This document shows positions 1-6,924 of a DNA stretch of 20,803 nt, piece by piece. Every line of letters starts with the position of its first letter. Within the stretch, counting starts at the first letter, position 1. Made by a program: the position numbers and the translations under genes. The stretch lies in NCBI GenBank assembly GCA_019100305.1, contig JAHRHW010000024.1, positions 1-20,803 of the forward strand, read 5' to 3'. Source of the DNA: Candidatus Thiodiazotropha taylori. GTDB taxonomy: Bacteria; Pseudomonadota; Gammaproteobacteria; Chromatiales; Chromatiaceae. Under the pieces are notes generated by a model that ran no database searches, was not told where the DNA came from, and worked only from the letters and a program-made list of their open reading frames with translations.

Positions 1-1
1 G

Positions 2-415
2 GAGCAGTTCCAGGTACAAAAGGAGATTGCCCAGCTGATGGAAGGGATCCTGGTCTGGCGTACCGTTACGGAACACCCGACCCGGATCTGGAATCTGAAA
101 AAACAGATGAAGGCACTGACCCAGAACATCGAGTCGGTGAAAGTTCAGCAGACAGAGCTGGCCGCCTCAAGAGAGCAGGCAGAAAACCGATTCGGTGATC
201 TTTCAACTCGCATAGACAACCTGCAGGAGAAGATTCCCGAATTACTCGAACAGGTTACGGCACTACGCAGACAACAGGCAAAACACCTTCAGGAGATGGC
301 ATTGGCCAGGCTGGAACAACGTAAAACACTGGTTAACAACTATCTGATCCAGGCGCGCTTCGGAGTTGCCAGTCTGCTCGACATCAGTACGGACAGAGGG
401 GTGCAGCCGCAGTGA
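2..415 (+). CDS. Coiled-coil protein, 3' part (5' end outside window)
   Basis: The reading frame is open from base 2, so this is the C-terminal part of a longer protein; the first ATG in view (38) lies inside an already open frame and is probably not the start. The visible 137 residues are mostly charged and helical, with a long Gln/Leu/Glu-rich coiled coil (LKKQMKALTQ to LRRQQAKHL), then a short amphipathic tail. No membrane segment or known catalytic motif is visible. Its stop overlaps the GTG start of the next gene by 4 nt (GTGA), which implies translational coupling. The neighbours are envelope TPR lipoproteins and a TolQ/TolR-type motor, so a structural or scaffolding role in that complex is plausible. 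The family is not identified and the N-terminus is missing. Confidence 0.75.
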   Translation, partial: EQFQVQKEIAQLMEGILVWRTVTEHPTRIWNLKKQMKALTQNIESVKVQQTELAASREQAENRFGDLSTRIDNLQEKIPELLEQVTALRRQQAKHLQEMALARLEQRKTLVNNYLIQARFGVASLLDISTDRGVQPQ

Positions 416-3240
416 AACCCGCTCTCTACCTCAGCCTGTTGAGCCTGGCAGCCTATGGCTGCACCTCCCCGGTAACGAAAGGGGGAGGCCCAAATGAGGC
501 CACACTGGCGGACCTGGAGACAGAGCCGGTCAAGATTGAACAGAGCGCCATCGCCCCGTCCGAGCGTGATGAGGTGATCGAAAACTATCGGGCGCTGCTG
601 AAACTCAAGCCGGATCAGCGTCTGCACAGTGAAGCCACCCGCCGTCTTGCCGATCTGGAACTGGAACGCAGTGAGACCAAACTGCTGAGCGAGGATGAGC
701 CTGCACCAAGCAGTGAAGAGCTGAATCAGTCAATCACCCTCTATCAGGGATTGCTGGAAAACGATCCTGACTACAACGCCAGCGATCTGGTGCTCTATCA
801 GTTGGCCAGAGCCTATGAGCTGCAAGGTGAGATGCCGGCGATGATGCAAACGCTGGACACCCTGATCCGAAAATATCCGCAAAGCGAGTACTGGCAGGAG
901 GCCCGTTTCAGGCAGGGTGAACGTTTCTTTGTTGAGCAGCGGTTCAGCAAAGCGGAACAGGCCTACGGAGATATCCTCAATCAGCAGCAGAAAACCCCCT
1001 ACTACGACCGTTCACTGTTCAAGCATGGCTGGTCGCTCTTCAAACAGCGCAAGGTGGAACAGGGTCTCGACTCATTCACCCAACTGCTCGACAGAAACCT
1101 GGGCGATACACAGGTCATTGATACCAGCAAGCTCTCACCGGCCGATCAGGAGCTTCTGAAAGAGACCCTCAGAGTCATCAGCCTGACCTTTTCCGAACTG
1201 GGAGGCGCCCAGCGGATCAGCCAGTACTTCAATCGCCATGGTCATCGTAACTATGAATATATGATCTACCAGGGCCTGGGCAACCTCTATCTGAAACAGG
1301 AACGAATCCAGGATGCGGCGGATGCCTATCAAGCTTTCGTCAACCTCAACCCCGCCCACCCCCAATCGCCAAGACTGTCGGTGGAGGTGGTGGAGATCTA
1401 TACCAAAAACGGTTTCCCGGCCAAAGCCATCGAGAGCAAAAAAGCCTTCACGCAGCACTATGCCGTTGCCGGTGATAGCTGGCAGAAACTCGGATCCGGG
1501 GATCAGACCTGGCTGAATGAACAGTTGCGGGTCTACCTCAAAGAGCTGGCGGAATACCACCACGCACTGGCTCAGAAAAACCGTAACAAGAAGAGCAAGG
1601 CAATCACCGCTGAGCAGGCCAAACAGGGACAACAGGCGGCCCACTGGTATCGACTCTATCTGGACAACTTCCCGACGGATCCCAAAGCGGGCAACATCAG
1701 CTTTCTGCTGGGTGAACTGCTGTTTGAACTGAAAGACTACCCACAAGCGGTGAACGCCTACGAACAGAGCGCCTATCAACTGCCAAACCATGAGAAACGG
1801 GCTGAAGCGGGTTATGCCGCACTACTCGCCTATGCAGCGCAACAAAAACAACTGACGAAAGATCCCGCTGACGCCTGGCGAAAACAGGGCGTTGAGAGTG
1901 CGTTGAAATTTTGCGACAGCTTTCCACAGGATTCCCGTCGCGCCAGGGTACTGACCGAGGCGGCCGATCAACTACTCGATCTGAAGGACCTGGGACGTGC
2001 CCGGGGAGCTGCCCTTCAGGTTGCCAATCTGAAACCGGCAGCAGAGAAAAAACTGCGCCGCACTGCCTGGATCATCGCCGCCCATGCCGCCTTTGAACAG
2101 AAGGATTTCAAGGCAGCCGAGCAGGCCTACCAACAGGCGCTTGTACTGACTTCCGGCAAAGACAAACAGCGCGGCAAACTGGAAGAGCGACTGGCTGCCA
2201 GTATCTATCAACAGGGATCTGCACAGCGCGCCCAAGGGGATCACAGCGGCGCCGCCAAACAGTTTCTGCGCATTGGTGCTCTGGCCCCGGCATCCAGCAT
2301 CCTCGGAACCGCTGAATACGACGCCGCAGCCAGCCTGATCGCAGCGGGTGACTGGGCCGGCGCGGTCACCATTCTTGAATCCTATAAGAAGCGCTACCCG
2401 AAAAGTGAATTGATTGCCGAAGTGGACAGCAAACTGGCTGTTGCCTACATGGAGTCCGGGCAATCCCTGAAGGCCGCCTCCCAACTCGCCCTGATCTCGA
2501 AACAGAGCGGCGATAAGCAGTTACAGCGTGAAGCCGGCTGGCAGGCCGCTGAGCTGTATGATAAAGCGGGCAAAAACAAGCAGGCCATCAGCGCCTACAA
2601 AAGCTACGTGAAACGTTTTCCCAATCCTTATGATCCCGCCCTTGAGGCGAGACAGCGCCTGGTAGAACTCTATGAGAAGACCGGGGAATCGGGTAAACGG
2701 GAATGGTGGATGAGGCAGATCATCAAAGTCGACGCCAAGGCCGGTAAACAGCGTACCGAGCGAAGCCGCTATCTGGCGGCAACCTCGAGCATTCAGTTGG
2801 CCGAGCCTCCGCGTCGTGCATTCCGTAAGGTTAAACTCAAGGCTCCGATCGAAAAGAGCCTGAAATCGAAGAAAAGCAAAATGCAGGAAGCGATCAATGC
2901 CTACAAGCGAGCCGCCGAGTATGGTGTGGCTGAAGTGACCACCGCGGCCACCCATCGAATTGGTGAAATCTACCAGCAGTTCGGCGCCGCATTGATGGCA
3001 TCCGAACGCCCCAAAGGGCTGAATGAGGAAGAGCTCGAACAGTATGAGATCCTGCTTGAAGAGCAAGCCTACCCCTTTGAAGAGAAGGCGATCACCCTGT
3101 ATGAGTCGAATATCGAAAGGGCGCCTCAAGGCATCTATGACGAGTGGGTGAAAAAGAGTTTTGCAGAACTTGCCAAGTTGATTCCTGGTCGATATGCCAA
3201 GCAGGAAAAGTGGGAGGGGTGGATCGATGCGATCAATTAA
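412..3240 (+). CDS. Large TPR-repeat lipoprotein (942 aa)
   Basis: Begins with GTG overlapping the preceding stop. The N-terminus (MKPALYLSLLSLAAYGC) is a short lipoprotein signal peptide with a lipobox-like AYGC, so lipidation is expected at Cys17. The residue after Cys is Thr, not Asp, which favours the outer membrane. The rest is a solenoid of TPR or TPR-like helices, for example around residues 105-190, 285-320, 425-460 and 690-760, with recurring patterns such as 'A..AY......P'. No enzymatic domain is visible. TPR lipoproteins of this kind (compare BamD and CpoB/YbgF for the fold) usually act as protein-protein scaffolds in the periplasm. Here it is followed by a second TPR lipoprotein and a proton-channel motor, an arrangement like the large TPR proteins of Agl-Glt gliding machinery. 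Family-level assignment to a specific Glt protein is not made. Confidence 0.85.
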   Translation: MKPALYLSLLSLAAYGCTSPVTKGGGPNEATLADLETEPVKIEQSAIAPSERDEVIENYRALLKLKPDQRLHSEATRRLADLELERSETKLLSEDEPAPSSEELNQSITLYQGLLENDPDYNASDLVLYQLARAYELQGEMPAMMQTLDTLIRKYPQSEYWQEARFRQGERFFVEQRFSKAEQAYGDILNQQQKTPYYDRSLFKHGWSLFKQRKVEQGLDSFTQLLDRNLGDTQVIDTSKLSPADQELLKETLRVISLTFSELGGAQRISQYFNRHGHRNYEYMIYQGLGNLYLKQERIQDAADAYQAFVNLNPAHPQSPRLSVEVVEIYTKNGFPAKAIESKKAFTQHYAVAGDSWQKLGSGDQTWLNEQLRVYLKELAEYHHALAQKNRNKKSKAITAEQAKQGQQAAHWYRLYLDNFPTDPKAGNISFLLGELLFELKDYPQAVNAYEQSAYQLPNHEKRAEAGYAALLAYAAQQKQLTKDPADAWRKQGVESALKFCDSFPQDSRRARVLTEAADQLLDLKDLGRARGAALQVANLKPAAEKKLRRTAWIIAAHAAFEQKDFKAAEQAYQQALVLTSGKDKQRGKLEERLAASIYQQGSAQRAQGDHSGAAKQFLRIGALAPASSILGTAEYDAAASLIAAGDWAGAVTILESYKKRYPKSELIAEVDSKLAVAYMESGQSLKAASQLALISKQSGDKQLQREAGWQAAELYDKAGKNKQAISAYKSYVKRFPNPYDPALEARQRLVELYEKTGESGKREWWMRQIIKVDAKAGKQRTERSRYLAATSSIQLAEPPRRAFRKVKLKAPIEKSLKSKKSKMQEAINAYKRAAEYGVAEVTTAATHRIGEIYQQFGAALMASERPKGLNEEELEQYEILLEEQAYPFEEKAITLYESNIERAPQGIYDEWVKKSFAELAKLIPGRYAKQEKWEGWIDAIN

Positions 3241-3847
3241 CACCCAACTGACTGCGCTTGGATTGATTCTGCTGACAGTCGGTTGCAGCACGACACCCAC
3301 ACCTCAACAGCAACAGGGTGATGTGGACACTACAAGCACCGTAGCCGCCGCTGAGCAACCCAGTGAAAGCAAAGATCCGCAACTGACGAAGGCGCTTCAG
3401 TCGATTCATCGCCTCTACAAGAAGAACAAACTGAAGCAGGCCAAGCAGGAACTTCAGGCGTTGATAGAAGCGTACCCGAAACAGACTGCCCCGCATATCG
3501 ATCTGGGCATCATTCAACTCGAAGAACAGGCACCAAAAGCAGCAGAGCAATCCTTTAATGCCGCCCTGGCAATCGATGCTGAGAGTTCAACTGCGCACAA
3601 TCTGCTTGGGGTTGCGTTGAGAATGCAGGGCAAATTCAAGCAGGCGGAAGAGGCCTATCAGGCCGCCCTTACCCACCAACCGGACTACCTGCTTGCCCAT
3701 CGTAATCTGGGAATACTCTACGATCTCTATCTAGCTAAACCGAAACAGGCTCTACAGCACTACCAGCAGTATCAAACCATGCTGGGGAGTAAAGACAAAG
3801 AGACGGAAAACTGGATCATCGACTTGCAACGCAGGGTTGGTAAATAG
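3227..3847 (+). CDS. Small TPR lipoprotein (206 aa)
   Basis: The start at ATG 3227 is chosen over an in-frame ATG at 3194 because it follows a strong Shine-Dalgarno (GGAGGGG, 3213-3219) and begins directly with a lipoprotein signal: MRSINTQLTALGLILLTVGC, lipobox TVGC, Cys20. Ser follows the Cys, so outer-membrane retention is expected. A Gln/Thr/Ser-rich linker leads to about three TPR units (roughly residues 60-185) with the motif 'AHNLLGVALRMQGKFKQAEEAYQ'-type helices. The gene overlaps the end of the upstream TPR gene by 14 nt. Size, lipidation and position make it comparable to GltE-type TPR lipoproteins in Agl-Glt clusters, but this is by analogy only. Confidence 0.87.
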   Translation: MRSINTQLTALGLILLTVGCSTTPTPQQQQGDVDTTSTVAAAEQPSESKDPQLTKALQSIHRLYKKNKLKQAKQELQALIEAYPKQTAPHIDLGIIQLEEQAPKAAEQSFNAALAIDAESSTAHNLLGVALRMQGKFKQAEEAYQAALTHQPDYLLAHRNLGILYDLYLAKPKQALQHYQQYQTMLGSKDKETENWIIDLQRRVGK

Positions 3848-3858
3848 AGGTGACCGGG

Positions 3859-4143
3859 ATGCTGATGACAAAACATACAAGCTTGATCGCCCTACTCCTG
3901 AGTCTGCTGATGCTCAGCCCCTGGTGCTTTGCAGAACAGCGGCTCGACCTGGAAGGCACAGCGATTTTCGGCAACAAGGAGTCGCCCAACGTACTCTATG
4001 TCGTCCCTTGGCGATCCGCAAAACGATTGACCGGCATGATGCCACCGGAAACCGGTCGGCGGGATGAACTGCTCTCTCCGCTGGACCGTGATGTGTTTCG
4101 CAGACAGATCGATTGGTATCAGAGATATGGTGAAAAGCCCTAA
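3859..4143 (+). CDS. Small secreted protein of unknown function (94 aa)
   Basis: ATG 3859 is preceded at 5 nt by an almost perfect Shine-Dalgarno (GAGGTGA, 3847-3853); GTG 3850 and ATG 3865 are alternatives in the same frame. The N-terminus is a clear Sec signal peptide (Lys-His positive end, LIALLLSLLMLSPW core, cleavage likely after CFA, before EQRLDLEG). The mature part is only about 70 residues, without transmembrane segments. It includes an 'EGTAIFGNKESPNVLYVVPW' stretch and a charged C-terminus (DRDVFRRQIDWYQRY). The product is therefore probably a small periplasmic protein. I do not recognise the family. Its place between the TPR lipoproteins and the TolQ-like gene suggests an accessory periplasmic part of the same complex. 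Confidence 0.8.
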   Translation: MLMTKHTSLIALLLSLLMLSPWCFAEQRLDLEGTAIFGNKESPNVLYVVPWRSAKRLTGMMPPETGRRDELLSPLDRDVFRRQIDWYQRYGEKP

Positions 4144-4191
4144 AGATTTTGACTGCGAACGCCCTATGGCAAACAACCCTGATTTTGTTAT

Positions 4192-4207
4192 GACCTGTCA
4201 TCAGGTC
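4192..4207 (+). other. Intra-operon hairpin before the motor genes
   Basis: A 6-bp stem (GACCTG/CAGGTC) with a TCAT loop is followed by TTATTAA rather than a clean T-run. It lies in the 98-nt gap between the small secreted protein and the TolQ-like gene, which is the largest gap inside the operon apart from the operon's end. It could act as a weak attenuator or RNA-processing site that sets different levels for the lipoprotein and motor segments. The stem is short, so chance is possible. Confidence 0.35.
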
Positions 4208-4241
4208 TTATTAACCTCGTCGAATAATAACGGAGAACCCT

Positions 4242-4892
4242 ATGGAACTCATCGACACAATCATCCGTTTCTTCCAGGAAGGCGGACTTTTTATGTACCC
4301 GATACTGCTGATTTTTGCAGGCGGTATCGCGATTGCCGTGGAGCGTTGGATCTATTTGACGCTGGCAACCGGCAGTAACAAACGCACCTGGAAGCAGGTA
4401 CTGCCTCATCTCAATGATGGGGATTTCAAAACAGCCATGGAGACGGCAAACAAGTCGAAGACAGCAATCGGCACCATGCTCACTTATGGCCTGGCCAGAG
4501 CACGCACAGCCCGTCGCCGGGACGATGTGGAAGTCGCCATGGAAGAGGGTCTGATGGAAGCCATCCCTCGTATGGAGAAGCGCACTCACTATCTGAGCAC
4601 ACTCGCCAATATCGCCACCCTGCTCGGACTGCTGGGCACCATCATCGGTCTGATCCAGGCCTTTACCGCGGTCTCCAACGCCGACCCGGCTGAGAAGGCC
4701 GACCTGTTATCTGCCAGTATTTCGGTGGCCATGAACACTACTGCCTTCGGCCTGATGGCCGCCATCCCGCTACTGCTGGTCTACGCCCTGCTGCAGAGTA
4801 AAACCACAGCGATCGTCGACAGCCTGGAGATGGCCTCTGTGAAATTCCTCAATATCTTCAACGAGAAAGCCTACTCCAGGAGTAAGGCATGA
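4242..4892 (+). CDS. TolQ/ExbB/MotA-family proton channel protein (AglR-like)
   Basis: 216 residues with the three-helix layout of the family: TM1 about 16-34, a cytoplasmic domain to about 115, TM2 about 119-143 (LLGLLGTIIGLIQAF) and TM3 about 160-184 (MNTTAFGLMAAIPLLLVYA). The GT(I/V)xG segment in TM2 and the 'NTTAFGLMAAIP' stretch are the most conserved parts of TolQ, ExbB and MotA, and line the ion path against the ExbD/TolR helix. It starts 6 nt after a Shine-Dalgarno (CGGAGA, 4231-4236) and overlaps the next gene by 4 nt (ATGA). With two ExbD/TolR partners and an AgmX-type transducer it should form an inner-membrane motor using the proton gradient. The two-ExbD arrangement argues for an Agl-like motor rather than classic Tol-Pal. 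Confidence 0.93.
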   Translation: MELIDTIIRFFQEGGLFMYPILLIFAGGIAIAVERWIYLTLATGSNKRTWKQVLPHLNDGDFKTAMETANKSKTAIGTMLTYGLARARTARRRDDVEVAMEEGLMEAIPRMEKRTHYLSTLANIATLLGLLGTIIGLIQAFTAVSNADPAEKADLLSASISVAMNTTAFGLMAAIPLLLVYALLQSKTTAIVDSLEMASVKFLNIFNEKAYSRSKA

Positions 4893-5407
4893 GAGGCCGC
4901 TTTCGCCACCATCACAAAGAAGCGGAACTGAATATCACCGCTTTTCTAAACCTGATGGTGATCCTGATCCCTTTTCTGCTGATCACGGCAGCATTTTCCC
5001 GCTTTTCCATTATCGAGCTCTATCTGCCACCTGCCAGTGAAGGTACGCTGAAACAGATCAAAGAGCTTCAGTTGGAAGTGATCATTCGAAAGGAGAGTCT
5101 GGAAGTTGCCGATCGACAGGGAGGCTTGATCCGTCGTATCCCGAATAATTCCGATGGATATGATGTCAAAGCACTGAATGAACTGCTGGTACAGATCAAA
5201 GTCCGTTTTCAGGACAAGCGCAGTGTGTTCATTCTCTCGGAACCGGAAACCAACTACGAAACCATGGTTCAGGTCATGGATGCTGTACGCATGACTGAAA
5301 ATGTCGAGTCTGGATCGGTGGTCCAATATGAGCTTTTTCCAGAGATCTCTCTGGGAGACGCACCACCAACCCAAGCTCCAAAAATGGATGAAGGGAACGC
5401 CTCATGA
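4889..5407 (+). CDS. ExbD/TolR-family protein 1, Asp replaced by Asn
   Basis: 172 residues: a short basic cytoplasmic N-terminus (MRGRFRHHHKEAE), one transmembrane helix (about 15-37, LNITAFLNLMVILIPFLLI) and a periplasmic domain, the standard ExbD/TolR layout. In the family the TM helix carries an invariant Asp that takes part in proton translocation (TolR and ExbD 'xxDxxLVLL' pattern). Here the aligned residue reads as Asn21 in 'AFLNLMVIL'. It is therefore expected not to carry protons itself, or to be a subfamily with a structural role. The gene overlaps both neighbours by 4 nt (ATGA), consistent with fixed stoichiometry with the TolQ-like protein and the second ExbD. A Shine-Dalgarno AGGAG lies at 4878-4882. 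Confidence 0.9.
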   Translation: MRGRFRHHHKEAELNITAFLNLMVILIPFLLITAAFSRFSIIELYLPPASEGTLKQIKELQLEVIIRKESLEVADRQGGLIRRIPNNSDGYDVKALNELLVQIKVRFQDKRSVFILSEPETNYETMVQVMDAVRMTENVESGSVVQYELFPEISLGDAPPTQAPKMDEGNAS

Positions 5408-5916
5408 AGATGTCGCGTCGTGCTAAACGCATGGATCGCCACCACCGAAGGAACAAAGGATCAGCGGTACTGAATCTGGTCTCACTGATGGATATCTTCA
5501 CCATCCTGGTGTTCTTTCTGCTGGTCAATTCCGGCGAGGTCCAGGTATTGCCCAATGCGAAAGCCCTCAGCCTGCCTGAATCACTGGCGGATGTGAAACC
5601 CAAGGAAAACCTGGTGGTGATGGTCAATCAACGAGAGATACTGGTGCAGGGACATCGGGTCATCGACCTCTCCCAGCCGCTGCCGGAAGGCAACCTGCTA
5701 CCGGCCCTGCAAAACGAACTGCAGCGTCATGCCGAGCGTTCCAAAAGCAGCAGCATCGAACCCTTCAAAGGGGCGATCACCATCATGGGTGATAAAGGTA
5801 TTCCCTACAATTTGCTGAAGCGTGTGATGGCAACCTGCGCTCAATCCGAGTACCCGCGTGTCTCCCTGGCAGTGCTTAGAAAAGCAGAGCAGAAAAAGGG
5901 AGGGCAGCCGCTGTGA
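5404..5916 (+). CDS. ExbD/TolR-family protein 2, with catalytic Asp
   Basis: 170 residues: a strongly basic cytoplasmic N-terminus (many Arg, His and Lys in the first 19 residues), a single TM helix about 22-41 with the conserved Asp30 in 'LVSLMDIFTILVFFLL', and a periplasmic domain of about 125 residues ending in a Lys-rich tail. Unlike the preceding ExbD it keeps the membrane Asp, so it is the likely proton-binding subunit. The 'GAITIMGDKGIPYNLLKRVM' part matches the ExbD/TolR periplasmic fold, where 'D...Y..v..vm' is typical. It overlaps the upstream gene (ATGA) and the downstream gene (GTGA) by 4 nt each. In Myxococcus gliding motors two ExbD/TolR proteins also accompany one TolQ-like protein. 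Confidence 0.92.
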   Translation: MKMSRRAKRMDRHHRRNKGSAVLNLVSLMDIFTILVFFLLVNSGEVQVLPNAKALSLPESLADVKPKENLVVMVNQREILVQGHRVIDLSQPLPEGNLLPALQNELQRHAERSKSSSIEPFKGAITIMGDKGIPYNLLKRVMATCAQSEYPRVSLAVLRKAEQKKGGQPL

Positions 5917-6884
5917 GCGTCTCTTACCGACATTCCTCCAACCTGCCCTGGAACAATACCAGCGCTGATGAGCGCCGCTTTCATCTGATTATCGTATCCG
6001 CTCTGATGATTGCGATGATATTGGGACTATTGGTTCCGATGATCCAGCTACCGGAAAAGGAACGTTTCAAGAAGCAGACTCTGCCCCCCCGTCTGGCAAG
6101 GTTGATACTGGAACAGAAACAGGCACCACCACCTAAACCAAAGAAGATTGTTAAAAAGGAGTTGCCTAAACCGAAGCCTAAAAAGGAGAAGAAGCCGGAG
6201 GTCAAGAAAAAACCTGAACCGGAAAAGAAACCGGTTGAGAAGATCGCGAAGAAAAAACCCTCGGCGGAAGAGGCGCGCAAAAAGGCAGCCAGCTCAGGCT
6301 TGCTGGCATTCGCGGATCAACTGGCCGATCTGCGCGAAGACCCGGTAGTATCGAGTGTCCGTGGTGCCCAAAAACTCTCCAAAGAGGGTCGCAAAACCTA
6401 CACCAGTCAACGCTCGATCATCTCCTCTGGCGCGACCAAAGGCAGTGGCGGTATCAATACCGCAGCGCTGAGTCGTGAGACCGGGGGCAGTGGTCTGAGC
6501 AATCGGGCCACCACTCAGGTTGAAAGCAAGGATATCACCCAGGGCAGTGAGGCTGCGGCAAACAATCGGGGAGCCAAGGGTAAAAACCACAAGGGCAATC
6601 GTACCCGGGAAGAGATTCAACTGGTATTCGATCAGAACAAAGGGGCGGTCTATGCACTCTACAACCGGGCACTGCGAAAAGATCCCTCGCTGCGCGGCAA
6701 AGTCGTCCTCGAGTTGACCATCACCCCCGCAGGTAAGGTGAGCAAGTGCCGGATCATCTCTTCGGAACTCAACAATCCGAAACTGGAGCGCAAGTTGGTC
6801 TCACGCATCAAACTGTTCAAGTTTGCCAGCAAGGATGTGGATACCGCCGTTGTATCCTATCCGATCGATTTCCTCCCCTCTTGA
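5913..6884 (+). CDS. TonB-like protein with AgmX/PglI C-terminal domain (GltG-like)
   Basis: 323 residues, GTG start overlapping the previous stop. Layout: a cytoplasmic N-terminus of about 22 residues, a TM helix about 23-44, a Pro/Lys-rich periplasm-spanning segment about 70-125 (repeated KPKP/KKPE patterns as in TonB), a Gly/Ser/Thr-rich linker about 160-225, and a C-terminal domain about 229-323. The last begins 'RTREEIQLVFDQNKGAVYALYNRAL' and contains 'LRGKVVLELTITPAGKVSKC' and ends '..VSYPIDFLPS'. This is the pattern of the AgmX/PglI C-terminal family, a TonB-related fold in gliding proteins. It probably couples the inner-membrane motor to the TPR lipoproteins. The usual Cys of 'CYE' in that family is Tyr-Ala-Leu-Tyr here. 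The linker has an SGAT motif (172-175) discussed in the findings. Confidence 0.88.
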   Translation: MSVSYRHSSNLPWNNTSADERRFHLIIVSALMIAMILGLLVPMIQLPEKERFKKQTLPPRLARLILEQKQAPPPKPKKIVKKELPKPKPKKEKKPEVKKKPEPEKKPVEKIAKKKPSAEEARKKAASSGLLAFADQLADLREDPVVSSVRGAQKLSKEGRKTYTSQRSIISSGATKGSGGINTAALSRETGGSGLSNRATTQVESKDITQGSEAAANNRGAKGKNHKGNRTREEIQLVFDQNKGAVYALYNRALRKDPSLRGKVVLELTITPAGKVSKCRIISSELNNPKLERKLVSRIKLFKFASKDVDTAVVSYPIDFLPS

Positions 6885-6924
6885 GTCAGTCCGCTTGCTC
6901 GGCACACAGCACAGCCGCTAATCC

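Noticed and set aside
1135..1791. Minus-strand open frame of 218 codons
   Set aside because: It is antisense to the TPR lipoprotein, whose frame, signal peptide and repeats are clear; no ribosome binding site or family pattern supports it.
2521..3300. Minus-strand open frame of 259 codons
   Set aside because: Shadow of the two TPR genes. It spans their overlap and shows no domain.
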